The notes under the pieces were generated by a model. It did not search any database and was not told the DNA's origin. It was given only the letters and a program-made list of their open reading frames with translations. Both the position numbers and the translations under genes were made by a program. Of a stretch of DNA of 64,000 nucleotides, positions 52,397 through 60,956 are shown one piece after another (position 1 is the stretch's first letter; each line of letters starts with the position of its first letter). Source of the DNA: CADEED01 sp020442965 (lineage in GTDB: Bacteria; Pseudomonadota; Gammaproteobacteria; Steroidobacterales; Steroidobacteraceae); contig JAWLAH010000003.1 in the NCBI GenBank assembly GCA_041395525.1, positions 186,001 to 250,000 of the forward strand. Reading direction: 5' to 3'.

Positions 52397-53806
52397 ATGA
52401 AATCCGCCGATGTCATCAAGCTGCTCAAAGACAAGGAGGTCAAATTCGTCGACTTCCGTTTCACGGATACTCGCGGCAAGGAACAACACGTCACGGTCCC
52501 CGCTCGCACGATCGATGAAGACCTGTTCCGCGACGGCAAGATGTTCGATGGCTCGTCGATCGCCGGTTGGAAGGGTATCAACGAATCAGACATGATTCTG
52601 ATGCCCGATGCCGCCACGGCGGTGATCGATCCGTTCTTCGAAGAAGTCACGCTCGATATTCGCTGTGACGTGATTGAGCCGGCCACGATGCAGGGCTATG
52701 AGCGCGATCCGCGCTCGTTAGGTCGCCGCGCTGAGGCGTACCTCAAGTCCACCGGAATCGCGGACTACGCGTTGTTCGGGCCGGAGAACGAGTTCTTCAT
52801 CTTCGACAGCGTGCGCTGGTCGTCCGAGATCAACGGCGCGATGTACCACATCGACTCGGTGCAGGGCGCCTGGAACAGCTCGAAGGAGTTCGTCGACGGC
52901 AACAAGGGCCATCGGCCGACCGTCAAAGGCGGCTATTTCCCGGTTCCGCCGGTCGATGCTTTTCACGATATTCGCAGCGCGATGTGTATGGCGTGTGAGG
53001 AACTCGGTCTCGTGGTCGAAGTGCACCACCACGAAGTTGCGACCGGTGGTCAGTGCGAACTCGGCATTGGCGCTGGAACGCTGGTCCAGAAGGCCGATGA
53101 GGTGCAGATTCTGAAGTATGCAATCCACAATGTTGCGGCAGGCTACGGCAAGACGGCCACCTTCATGCCCAAGCCGCTCGTCGGCGACAATGGTTCGGGT
53201 ATGCACGTCCACCAGTCATTGCAGAAGGACGGCAAGGCGCTGTTCGCCGGTGACAAGTACGGTGGCTTGTCCGAGATGGCGTTGCACTACGTTGGCGGCA
53301 TCATCAAGCACGCGAAAGCACTGAATGCCTTTACCAACGCGGGCACTAACAGTTACAAGCGCCTCGTGCCGGGCTTCGAGGCGCCGGTCATGTTGGCGTA
53401 TTCCTCCCGCAATCGTTCGGCGTCGATCCGCATTCCGTGGATCGCCAATCCAAAGGGTCGGCGCATCGAAGTGCGCTTTCCTGACTCGCTCGCGAACCCA
53501 TACTTCGCGTTCGCCGCCATGCTGATGGCGGGACTCGACGGCATCCAGAACAAGATCAATCCGGGCGATCCTGCGGACAAGGACCTGTATGACCTCGAGC
53601 CCGAAGAAGCCAAGCAGATTCCGCAGGTTTGTTACTCGCTCGATATGGCGCTCGATCATCTCGACAAGGATCGCGAGTTCCTCACCCGCGGTGGCGTGTT
53701 TACTAACGACCTGATCGATGCCTATATCGCGCTCAAGATGCACGAAGTCACGCGCCTCAGAATGAGCACGCATCCGGCCGAGCTCGATCTGTACTTCAGC
53801 GCGTGA
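52397..53806 (+). CDS. glnA: Glutamine synthetase type I
   Basis: A 469-residue dodecameric enzyme that makes glutamine from glutamate, ammonia and ATP. The ATG at 52397, with AGAGG upstream, gives the canonical MKSADVIKLLKDKEVKFVDF start; the frame upstream is leader sequence. Blocks: FDGSSIAGW, ALFGPENEFFIF, KPLVGDNGSGMHVH, and the adenylylation tyrosine Tyr398 in DLYDLEPEE, so activity is probably tuned by GlnE. Upstream elements show NtrC and sigma-54 control. It is followed by an inverted repeat and the DUF4124 gene. Confidence 0.97.
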   Translation: MKSADVIKLLKDKEVKFVDFRFTDTRGKEQHVTVPARTIDEDLFRDGKMFDGSSIAGWKGINESDMILMPDAATAVIDPFFEEVTLDIRCDVIEPATMQGYERDPRSLGRRAEAYLKSTGIADYALFGPENEFFIFDSVRWSSEINGAMYHIDSVQGAWNSSKEFVDGNKGHRPTVKGGYFPVPPVDAFHDIRSAMCMACEELGLVVEVHHHEVATGGQCELGIGAGTLVQKADEVQILKYAIHNVAAGYGKTATFMPKPLVGDNGSGMHVHQSLQKDGKALFAGDKYGGLSEMALHYVGGIIKHAKALNAFTNAGTNSYKRLVPGFEAPVMLAYSSRNRSASIRIPWIANPKGRRIEVRFPDSLANPYFAFAAMLMAGLDGIQNKINPGDPADKDLYDLEPEEAKQIPQVCYSLDMALDHLDKDREFLTRGGVFTNDLIDAYIALKMHEVTRLRMSTHPAELDLYFSA

Positions 53807-53818
53807 CCATGCGCGGCC

Positions 53819-53856
53819 CCGCCGTCCCAGCCGATTTGCCTGGGCCGGGACGGCGG
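53819..53856 (+). terminator. Inverted repeat after glnA
   Basis: CCGCCGTCCC (53819-53828) and GGGACGGCGG (53847-53856) form a perfect 10-bp GC stem with an 18-nt loop, 13 nt after the glnA stop. There is no U tract, so it may be a partial terminator or RNA-stabilising hairpin that sets a high glnA:ntrBC ratio. Confidence 0.6.
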
Positions 53857-53941
53857 CGCCCGCTTTGTGAGCCGCGCTTCACGGAACCCCTGCGATCCGC
53901 TTTGTCTAACCGTGTTCCAGGGTCTATTCTCGGGAACCGTG

Positions 53942-54544
53942 ATGCCGCGTACGTTACTTACCTTATTCCTGCCGGGTCTCGTGCTCGGGATAGTCGGCCT
54001 TGGTATGGCCGGGGGGGCGCGTGGGCAGTCCACGGAGCGCAAGGTCTACACGACGGTCGGCGAGCATGGCGAGCGTGTCTATACCGACCAGCGCATACCG
54101 GGCGCGAAGCAAATCGAAGTGGACACCACACAGACTTACAAAGCGCCACCTGCGACCGCGACATCGGGCAGCCGGACGTCGGCACCGTCGCGGGTAGATT
54201 CCAGTTTCCGCTATCAGAGCTGCGCGATCGCGGCGCCCGCCAACGATCAGACGTTCGTCAATCCGGACAGCATCAAGGTGTCGGCGGTGTCCGAGCCAGC
54301 GGTACGACCGGGCGACATCATGAGCATTCTGTACGATGGCAGCGCGGTGGGCGCACCCGGGTCGTCGACAGCGACCGTCTCGCCCGTACTGCGCGGCAGT
54401 CACACACTATCGGTCGTGATCCGCGATGCGGCCGGTGCGACGCTTTGCAGTTCACCCAGCATCACGATACACGCGCGTCAGCCAACCGTGAGCACCGGCA
54501 ACCGCGCGCGCCAGAATACTGCGCAGCCGCGCGCCCGACCCTAA
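53942..54544 (+). CDS. Exported DUF4124-domain protein
   Basis: A 200-residue protein from the ATG at 53942 with a signal peptide (MPRTLLTLFLPGLVLGIVG and a cleavage region near ARG). The mature N-terminus STERKVYTTVGEHGERVYTDQ is a DUF4124 domain, a short periplasmic domain found next to glnA/ntrBC in many gammaproteobacteria. The C-terminal part is a beta-rich, Ser/Thr-rich region ending in a basic tail. Function unknown; the link with nitrogen genes is by position only. Followed closely by ntrB. Confidence 0.75.
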   Translation: MPRTLLTLFLPGLVLGIVGLGMAGGARGQSTERKVYTTVGEHGERVYTDQRIPGAKQIEVDTTQTYKAPPATATSGSRTSAPSRVDSSFRYQSCAIAAPANDQTFVNPDSIKVSAVSEPAVRPGDIMSILYDGSAVGAPGSSTATVSPVLRGSHTLSVVIRDAAGATLCSSPSITIHARQPTVSTGNRARQNTAQPRARP

Positions 54545-54580
54545 CAAACGCAGCCGCACGAACGCGCATTGGGGCGAGCG

Positions 54581-55669
54581 ATGCTCGCTGAGCGCTCTGT
54601 GCCGTCTGCCATCTCGCATTTCGATCCGGCTGATCTGATCGGCAGCCTCGCAACCGGCGTCGTCGTTCTGGATGCCGATCTTTGCGTCGTTTATGCCAAC
54701 GTCGCTGCGCAGGATCTGCTCGAGGTCAGTATCAACCAGGCGCGCGGCCGCCCGTTCGTCAATCTACTCGTCGATCCTGGCAATCTTGCCGGCGTTTTGC
54801 GTCGTTCGCTGACGGCTGGTGAGATATTGGCCGAGCGTGAATTGACCATTCAGCCGCTGGGAAAGACGCGTGAGTCGCGGGTGATCGACCTGACGATCAT
54901 GCCGCTCGATACCGAGGAGACGCGGGGCTACCTGTTGCTGGAAATCAGCGATGCCACGCAGCGTCGGCGCATTGCGCGTGATAGCGATTTGCTGGCGCGC
55001 CTCGACGGCAGCCGACAGATGGTGCGACAGCTTGCACACGAGATCAAGAATCCGTTGGGCGGGTTGCGTGGCGCCGCGCAACTTCTGGAGCGCGAGCTGC
55101 CGGCAGCGCATCTGCGCGAATACACAGCGATCATTATCGGCGAGGCCGATCGACTGACAGCGCTGGTCGACTCGATGCTGGGACCGGTACGTACAACGCA
55201 GAAATCGCGCGTGAACATTCATGAGCTCTGCGAGCACGTCTACCGACTCATGCAGAGCGAGGCACCGAGCGCGGTGACACTTGAACGGGACTATGACCCA
55301 AGCCTGCCGGACGCTCCGCTCGATGCACATCAGATCATCCAGGCGCTGCTGAACATCGGGCGCAATGCCTTGCAAGCGGTCGGGTCGCGCGGACGCATCG
55401 TCATGCGCACGCGCGTGCTCGGCAATGTCAGCATCGGCACCGTGCGACATCGGTTGGTTGCGAGCGTCGTTATCGAAGACGATGGCCCCGGTGTACCCGA
55501 GGAGATCCGCGAAACGCTGTTCTATCCGCTTGTGACCGGGCGCAGCAACGGAACGGGTCTCGGACTTGCCGTCGCGCAGGAATTGATTACGCGCCATGGT
55601 GGACGGCTGACCTACGAGAGTCGATCCGGTAGCACCGCTTTCACTGTTCTGTTACCCCTGACTGAATGA
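54581..55669 (+). CDS. ntrB: Nitrogen regulation sensor kinase NtrB (GlnL)
   Basis: A cytoplasmic histidine kinase of about 362 residues. A PAS domain lies near the N-terminus (residues 20-120, VVLDADLCVVYANVAAQDLL), then the phospho-acceptor block QLAHEIKNPLGGLRGAAQLL with His153, and the ATPase boxes NIGRNALQAV, EDDGPGVPEEI and GTGLGLAVAQELI. No membrane segment, as expected for NtrB. It signals nitrogen state (through PII) to NtrC. Stop and start of ntrB-ntrC overlap by 4 nt. Confidence 0.95.
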   Translation: MLAERSVPSAISHFDPADLIGSLATGVVVLDADLCVVYANVAAQDLLEVSINQARGRPFVNLLVDPGNLAGVLRRSLTAGEILAERELTIQPLGKTRESRVIDLTIMPLDTEETRGYLLLEISDATQRRRIARDSDLLARLDGSRQMVRQLAHEIKNPLGGLRGAAQLLERELPAAHLREYTAIIIGEADRLTALVDSMLGPVRTTQKSRVNIHELCEHVYRLMQSEAPSAVTLERDYDPSLPDAPLDAHQIIQALLNIGRNALQAVGSRGRIVMRTRVLGNVSIGTVRHRLVASVVIEDDGPGVPEEIRETLFYPLVTGRSNGTGLGLAVAQELITRHGGRLTYESRSGSTAFTVLLPLTE

Positions 55670-57075
55670 TGACCACGAACACCGACAGCGCCGTGCCCCT
55701 GCTGGTCTGGTTAGTGGAAGACGACACGTCGATCCGCTGGGTGCTGGAGCGTGCGTTGCACAACGAGGGTATACGGACGCGCGCCTTCGACGCTGCGGAG
55801 CCGGTACTCACGGCCCTGGCGGGCGAAGCTCCGGATGTCTTGCTGACCGATATACGCATGCCGGGCAAATCGGGGCTCGATCTGCTGCAGCAAGTTCGTG
55901 CCCATCGGCCGGGCTTGCCGGTGATCGTGATGACAGCACATTCGGATCTACCGAGCGCCGTGTCGGCGTATGAGGGCGGGGCATTTGAATACCTGCCAAA
56001 GCCCTTCGATATCGATCATGCCGTTGAACTCGTGCGGCGTGCCGGCGCGAGCGCGCGCTGCGACGCGCTGCCACCCGCCGAGTTACCTGTGATCCCAGAG
56101 CTGTTAGGCAAGGCGGCGGCCATGCAAGCTGTCTTCCGGGCGATCGGACGACTGGCACGCTCGAGCGTAACGGTGCTCATCACTGGCGAATCCGGCACAG
56201 GCAAAGAGCTGGTCGCACGAGCGTTGCACGAGCACAGTCCACGCGCGGGCAAACCATTCATCGCGATGAACAGCGCGGCGATACCTGCCGAGTTGCTGGA
56301 ATCCGAATTGTTCGGTCATGAGCGCGGCGCATTCACGGGTGCGGAGTCCCAGCGACGCGGTCGTTTCGAGCAGGCGAGCGGCGGCACGCTGTTTCTCGAC
56401 GAGATCGGCGATATGCCGATTGCGTTGCAGACTCGGCTGTTGCGCGTGCTCGCCGAAGGTGAGTTCTATCGGGTGGGTGGGCAAGCGCCCATTCGTGTGG
56501 ACGTTCGGGTCATCGCGGCGACTCACCAGGACCTGGAACAGCGCGTCGCTCGCGGCGAGTTCCGTGAAGACTTGTTCCATCGTCTGAACGTGATTCGAAT
56601 CGAATTGCCGGCGCTGCGGCAACGCTCTGAAGACATCCCCGCGTTGCTCGAACATTACCTTGCACAGGCTGCGACCGAGCTCGCGACGGAGCGCAAGAGC
56701 CTGAGTTCCCGCGCTCGCCAGCACCTGGTGCGCTATGGCTGGCCGGGCAACGTGCGCGAGCTCGTCAATCTTTGTCGGCGACTCGTGGCGCTCGCGCCGG
56801 GCTCGACGATCGAGTTAGCTGATCTGCCAGTTGGCGTGCAGGGTGTCGCGCGGGTGACCGACGACTGGGGGGGCGCACTCACGCGCTGGGCTGACGCGCA
56901 GCCGGCAGATCCCGATCAGCCGTGGCTGGCACGCGCACTACCGCAGTTTGAGCGCGTGCTGATCGAGGCCGCGTTGCGCCGTACCGGTGGCCACCGTCAA
57001 GAAGCTGCGCGCGTGCTGGGCTGGGGCCGCAACACCCTCGCCCGCAAGTGCAAGGAGCTTGGCATCAACGAGTAG
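55666..57075 (+). CDS. ntrC: Nitrogen response regulator NtrC (GlnG)
   Basis: A 469-residue sigma-54 activator. Receiver domain with phospho-Asp62 in LLTDIRMPG and the acidic pair VEDD; AAA+ domain with Walker A GESGTGKE, the sigma-54-contact loop GAFTGA, and Walker B GGTLFLDEIGD; a C-terminal Fis-type helix-turn-helix with GHRQEAARVLGWGRNTL. It is predicted to activate the glnA promoter 3.3 kb upstream through the GCAC-N7-GTGC site. Length and domains are normal. Confidence 0.96.
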   Translation: MMTTNTDSAVPLLVWLVEDDTSIRWVLERALHNEGIRTRAFDAAEPVLTALAGEAPDVLLTDIRMPGKSGLDLLQQVRAHRPGLPVIVMTAHSDLPSAVSAYEGGAFEYLPKPFDIDHAVELVRRAGASARCDALPPAELPVIPELLGKAAAMQAVFRAIGRLARSSVTVLITGESGTGKELVARALHEHSPRAGKPFIAMNSAAIPAELLESELFGHERGAFTGAESQRRGRFEQASGGTLFLDEIGDMPIALQTRLLRVLAEGEFYRVGGQAPIRVDVRVIAATHQDLEQRVARGEFREDLFHRLNVIRIELPALRQRSEDIPALLEHYLAQAATELATERKSLSSRARQHLVRYGWPGNVRELVNLCRRLVALAPGSTIELADLPVGVQGVARVTDDWGGALTRWADAQPADPDQPWLARALPQFERVLIEAALRRTGGHRQEAARVLGWGRNTLARKCKELGINE

Positions 57076-57094
57076 GGATGCGCTTGCTGGCGCC

Positions 57095-57111
57095 TGCGGC
57101 TGTCTGCCGCA
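57095..57111 (+). terminator. Weak hairpin after ntrC
   Basis: TGCGGC-tgtct-GCCGCA gives a 6-bp stem with a 5-nt loop, 19 nt after the ntrC stop, followed by AAGGTTGTT. The downstream T content is low, so termination would be inefficient. Confidence 0.4.
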
Positions 57112-57208
57112 AAGGTTGTTACATAACGATTTCAGTTGTTGAAGTCCGTCGCAATTTGCAAGCGCCGCAGTGGTCAAGCGGTCAGTATGCGGCGACACTA
57201 ACTACATT

Positions 57209-57228
57209 GGCCAATGCTTGTGTTGGCC
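57209..57228. repeat. Inverted repeat upstream of the tiny membrane protein
   Basis: GGCCAA (57209-57214) and TTGGCC (57223-57228) form a perfect 6-bp palindromic pair with an 8-nt loop, 9 nt before the GGAG. It could be a leader hairpin or an operator. Confidence 0.4.
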
Positions 57229-57249
57229 CTGTAGTTTGGAGTAATGGTC

Positions 57250-57375
57250 GTGACAGAAGTAGTCATCCAGGCGTCGCGCACGCCCGGTATCAGCGGTTTC
57301 TTGTTCATCACCCTGGGTGCAATCGCCGCCGTCGCGCTGCTCTGGTTCGTCGACAGCCGCCGCGACAGCAACTAG
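57250..57375 (+). CDS. Tiny single-span membrane protein
   Basis: A frame of 41 codons from the GTG at 57250 (43 from the ATG at 57244). A GGAG at 57237-57240 is well spaced from the GTG and too close to the ATG. The product is MTEVVIQASRTPGIS, then one transmembrane segment GFLFITLGAIAAVALLWFV, then the basic end DSRRDSN. The GC-biased, coherent hydrophobic segment and RBS suggest a real small protein. No family is recognised. It sits between ntrC and the convergent pyrD gene, 12 nt downstream of a 6-bp inverted repeat. Confidence 0.5.
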   Translation: MTEVVIQASRTPGISGFLFITLGAIAAVALLWFVDSRRDSN

Positions 57376-57404
57376 AAGCCCTTTGGTCAACAGCCCAACG
57401 CAGC

Positions 57405-58355
57405 TCAATCCAATCTAAGCGAACCGACCAGCTCGCGCGTGCTGCCCAGACGGTGTGCACGCAGATAGTCCGCGATGCCCGCATTGATCTTGGGGCAGAC
57501 GTGCGGGTCGTAGAACAGCGCTGTACCGATGCCCACGGCGGTCGCGCCGGCGATCATGAATTCGATCGCATCGGCGGCGGTCGTTATGCCCCCCTGGCCG
57601 ATGATCGGAATATTGTGGCGGTGCGCGATGTCGTATACCTGATGGACCTTCAGCAGCGCGATCGGTTTGATCGCCGGGCCTGAGAGCCCGCCTTGTACGT
57701 TGCCGATGATCGGGCGCCGCGTGTGCGCATCGATCGCCATGCCCATCAGCGTGTTGATCACAGCGAGCCCATCGGAGCCAGCTTCGATGCAGCAGCGCGC
57801 GTTCTCGCGGATGTCAGCCTGATTGGGCGAAAGCTTGGTAATGATCGGCTTGCTGGTCACCCGTCGGCAAGCCTCGACGACTCGTGCCGACATGTCAGGG
57901 TAGTTACCGAAAGCGACGCCGCCCTCCTTGACGTTGGGGCAGGAGATATTGATCTCGATGGCGTCGATCGGCGACTGATCGAAATGACGGGTGACGTCGA
58001 CGTATTCCTCTATGGTCGAGCCCGAGACGTTGGCGATGAACCGCGTCTCGGTAAAATCGAGCGTCGGCAGGATCTTCTGCACCACGTGCTCCGCGCCGGG
58101 GTTTTGCAGACCGATCGCATTCAACATGCCAGCCGCCGTCTCGTAAACGCGGTGCGGCGGATTGCCGAGTCGCGCGGCGCCCGTCGTGCCCTTGAGCACG
58201 ATTGCACCGACGTCCGTGTTCGAGAATCCCGCGACGCGGGTGTACTCCTCGCCGAAACCTGCGCAGCCCGACAGCAGAACGATCGGTGACGCAAGTTCGA
58301 GGCCGCAGAAATCCGTGCGCAATGGACCGGTGATCGCAGTAGACGCAGTGATCAT
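57405..58355 (-). CDS. pyrD: Dihydroorotate dehydrogenase, class 1B-like catalytic subunit
   Basis: A 316-residue FMN enzyme of pyrimidine synthesis. The active-site Cys139 is in NISCPNVKEGG, typical of class 1B (Cys) rather than class 2 (Ser). Other blocks are LGNPPHRVYETAAGMLNAIGLQN, ITKLSPNQ and GQGGITTAADAIEF. There is no N-terminal membrane helix, so it is cytoplasmic. Class 1B enzymes work with the iron-sulfur/FAD subunit PyrK, which is not adjacent. Most gammaproteobacteria have the membrane class 2 enzyme. The gene diverges from trmL over 33 bp. Confidence 0.9.
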   Translation of the reverse strand: MITASTAITGPLRTDFCGLELASPIVLLSGCAGFGEEYTRVAGFSNTDVGAIVLKGTTGAARLGNPPHRVYETAAGMLNAIGLQNPGAEHVVQKILPTLDFTETRFIANVSGSTIEEYVDVTRHFDQSPIDAIEINISCPNVKEGGVAFGNYPDMSARVVEACRRVTSKPIITKLSPNQADIRENARCCIEAGSDGLAVINTLMGMAIDAHTRRPIIGNVQGGLSGPAIKPIALLKVHQVYDIAHRHNIPIIGQGGITTAADAIEFMIAGATAVGIGTALFYDPHVCPKINAGIADYLRAHRLGSTRELVGSLRLD

Positions 58356-58388
58356 GCGGCCGATTTTACTCGGTTATGATCGCTGCCG

Positions 58389-58871
58389 ATGTTCCACATA
58401 GTGTTGTTCGAACCCGAGATTCCGCCCAACACCGGCAATCTGATCCGTCTGTGCGCGAACACCGGCTGCAGCCTGCATCTGATCAAGCCGCTGGGTTTCG
58501 ATCTGGATCGAAAATCAGTGCGGCGCGCCGGCCTCGATTACGAGGAGATGGCGACCGTTCACGTGCACCCGGATCTCGCCGCTTGTCGCGCCGCTTTGCC
58601 AGGTCACTGGTTCGCCGTCGAGACCGGCAGCCGCTTGCGTCATGTCGACGTGCACTTCGCACCCGACGACGTGCTGCTGTTCGGCTCAGAGCGCCGCGGC
58701 TTGCCACCGCAGGTCCTTGCGAGCCTGCCTGCCGAGAATGTCGTCAGTCTGCCGATGAGGCCCGACAACCGCAGTCTGAATCTCGCGAATGCGGCGGCGA
58801 TCGTGGTCTACGAAGCCTGGCGCCAGAATGATTTCCGCGGCGCGATCCCGGCGGTCAAACCGCTGGCGTGA
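58389..58871 (+). CDS. trmL: tRNA (cytidine/uridine-34-2'-O)-methyltransferase TrmL
   Basis: A 160-residue SPOUT methyltransferase with a trefoil knot. The N-terminal MFHIVLFEPEIPPNTGNLIRL and later LLFGSERRGLP and SLPMRPDNRSLNLANA blocks are typical of TrmL (YibK), which methylates the ribose at position 34 of tRNA-Leu isoacceptors. Length is normal. Alone on the forward strand; it converges on the ATP-grasp gene 19 nt away. Confidence 0.95.
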   Translation: MFHIVLFEPEIPPNTGNLIRLCANTGCSLHLIKPLGFDLDRKSVRRAGLDYEEMATVHVHPDLAACRAALPGHWFAVETGSRLRHVDVHFAPDDVLLFGSERRGLPPQVLASLPAENVVSLPMRPDNRSLNLANAAAIVVYEAWRQNDFRGAIPAVKPLA

Positions 58872-58890
58872 GGCATGTTGCCGGCCGTGA

Positions 58891-59925
58891 TCAGCTCTCG
58901 AACAGGCGCCATTCGGTCTGATAGTTCAGACCGAGCGTCACGATTCGATTGAGTAGCGCCGGATAGGCGATGCCGCTGCGTTCGGCGGACTCGGCAAAGT
59001 CCTCGCCATAGGTAAGGTTGGGATTCGCATTGGCTTCGAGTACATAGACGCTCCCGTCGGCCTGCAACCGCAAGTCCATGCGCCCATAACCACTCATATG
59101 CAGGGCTCGGTAGATCCGCTTGGCAAGCGCAGCGAGCTTGGTCTGCAGCGCCGGCGATAGATCGCTGGCAACGCCTGTGCGGATGCCATGCCTGCGTTGG
59201 TAGTCCGGGTCCCACTTCACTTTGCGGGTGGCAATGCCCGCCTGTACGTCGGAAAGTGTCCCGAAGTCCAGTTCCCAGACGGGGAAATTCTGCAGGCGAT
59301 CATTGCCCAACACACCGATGTAGAGTTCGCGTCCGTCGATGTATTGCTCGGCGATTGCATCGCTGCGGGTTTGATCGTGGATGAACTGCACGCGCTCGCG
59401 CAGCCGCGCGCTGTCGTTGACGATCGATGCTTGCGAAATACCAAAGGACGCGTCTTCAGTGGCGGACTTGACGATCAGCGGGAACTTGGGCCGGCGCGGT
59501 GTCTTGTAGCCCTTGCGCCACGGAAACAGGTGGAACTCGGGCGTGAGAATGCGGTGATAGGTTAACACCTGCTTGGTGAGCACTTTGTCGCGCGAGATCA
59601 TCATGCCGCGTGGATTGCAGCCCGTGTACGGCTGGCGCATCAGCTCGAGATATGCGACGACGTAGTGATCGTAGGTGACGATGCCCGAGAATTCCTCGAG
59701 CAAATTGAAAACGATATCCGGCTTGAAGTCGCCGACCGCGCGGCGCAACTCGCCGATCTTGTCACCTACGCCCAGCACCCGAACGTCATGGCCCAGGTTT
59801 GCCAGCGTCGACATCACGTTGTACTCGGTCCGGCATTCTTCGATCGCGCTCTCCGGCAAGCCTTCGAGATCCTCCGGTGGCACCAGGGTTTCGTGCACCA
59901 GCAGTAGTATGCGCAAGCGTTTCAT
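58891..59925 (-). CDS. D-Ala-D-Ala-ligase-like ATP-grasp enzyme of unknown substrate
   Basis: A 344-residue ATP-grasp protein. Signs: an N-terminal substrate domain starting MKRLRILLLVHETLVPPEDL with FNLLEEFSG, a central FPLIVKSATEDASFGISQ (ATP loop), EQYIDGRELYIGVLG, and YGRMDLRLQADGSVYVLEANANPNL at the metal-binding end. The fold is that of D-alanine ligase, but the substrate pocket regions differ and a second such enzyme would do cell-wall synthesis. It overlaps the zinc-peptidase gene by 4 nt. Likely joins an amino group to a carboxylate on an unidentified peptide or metabolite. Confidence 0.82.
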   Translation of the reverse strand: MKRLRILLLVHETLVPPEDLEGLPESAIEECRTEYNVMSTLANLGHDVRVLGVGDKIGELRRAVGDFKPDIVFNLLEEFSGIVTYDHYVVAYLELMRQPYTGCNPRGMMISRDKVLTKQVLTYHRILTPEFHLFPWRKGYKTPRRPKFPLIVKSATEDASFGISQASIVNDSARLRERVQFIHDQTRSDAIAEQYIDGRELYIGVLGNDRLQNFPVWELDFGTLSDVQAGIATRKVKWDPDYQRRHGIRTGVASDLSPALQTKLAALAKRIYRALHMSGYGRMDLRLQADGSVYVLEANANPNLTYGEDFAESAERSGIAYPALLNRIVTLGLNYQTEWRLFES

Positions 59926-60956
59926 AGGGCGTAGTTCTCCCGATTTCTTTTCATGACGTCGAGGACCACGCGCTCCAGCAGGCGCGCGACATCTCGCTTG
60001 CTACGGCGCCGATCTCGCGCCAGCCTGAGATCGAGGTGTTTCGTGCGCTGCGCGACGGTGTTGAGCGCGTGCTCGACGACGTACGGATGCAAGCGCGCTC
60101 GCCGCACTAACAAGCGCTCCAGCTGCGGGCGTACGTCGCGCAGGAAACTTGCGGCGGGTTTGCCGTCGGGGCGGCGCACCGGCGTTGCAAACACACGCGT
60201 CAGACGCTTGTCGTAGCGACCGTCCGTCAAGTCGTAGCGGGCGAGTTTGCGCCGGTAATGAATGCCGAGAGTCTGCCGGTTCTTCGCGACCGGCTCGACC
60301 GCGACGCGGCTGCGGCGCTTGGGCGACTTGTCGCCGATTTCTGCCATGAGCGCGTCGACATACTCGAGCTTCTTGAGCGCGGGCCAGCCCGCATAGTCTC
60401 GTTGCCAACGCGCGCGCGGTTGCATCCACACGGCGAACGTCTCGGCGAAGTCCTCCGTGGGGTGGCTCTGGGCATACCAATGACCGAGGTGCAGCACGTA
60501 GCGGCGGCTGCCGGGTCGCGAGGTGTAGACGCTCGGGTATCGTCGCGATGACGGTCCGAATACGGCGCGCCAGTCGGGCCGATGGCGCAGATCGTAGGCG
60601 GTGTCGAGCGCATGCGCCGCCTCGTGACGCAGGACGCGCCGTAGCCATTTGCTGTCGCCGCCCTCAACCTGTTGCATGAAGCGGCGCTCGAGACGTCGCA
60701 GGCGCGGATCGGCGAGATAAAAAGGCACGGCGATCCCGGGAACGCCATCGGGCGAGAACCATTCGATGCCATACCAGACGTGCGGTTTGAAGCGGATACC
60801 ACGATGGCGCAGCTCGAGATAGAGTTGCCGGACGTGCTTGGCAACCCAGCCACGTTTGATGTCGAGTGACAGATCGCAGAAACGCATCTCCAGGAGCTGT
60901 TCGTCGTCGTACTGCCGCCAGTAACGACGTTTGCTCGCGGCGCGGCTCGGCGCCAT
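59922..60956 (-). CDS. Putative zinc-binding metallopeptidase coupled to ATP-grasp
   Basis: A 344-residue protein with the zinc motif RHEAAHALDTAYDL (HExxH) and a downstream DFAETFAVWM, giving a likely third ligand. Before it comes the block GIEWFSPDGVPGIAVPFYLADPRL. It matches the putative zinc-binding metallo-peptidase family of unknown function. The C-terminal 130 residues are strongly basic and helical (KRRSRVAVEPVAKNRQT, then LLERVVLDVMKRN). No signal peptide. Its start overlaps the gpsA stop by 1 nt (TGATG) and its stop overlaps the ATP-grasp start by 4 nt. Confidence 0.78.
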   Translation of the reverse strand: MAPSRAASKRRYWRQYDDEQLLEMRFCDLSLDIKRGWVAKHVRQLYLELRHRGIRFKPHVWYGIEWFSPDGVPGIAVPFYLADPRLRRLERRFMQQVEGGDSKWLRRVLRHEAAHALDTAYDLRHRPDWRAVFGPSSRRYPSVYTSRPGSRRYVLHLGHWYAQSHPTEDFAETFAVWMQPRARWQRDYAGWPALKKLEYVDALMAEIGDKSPKRRSRVAVEPVAKNRQTLGIHYRRKLARYDLTDGRYDKRLTRVFATPVRRPDGKPAASFLRDVRPQLERLLVRRARLHPYVVEHALNTVAQRTKHLDLRLARDRRRSKRDVARLLERVVLDVMKRNRENYAL

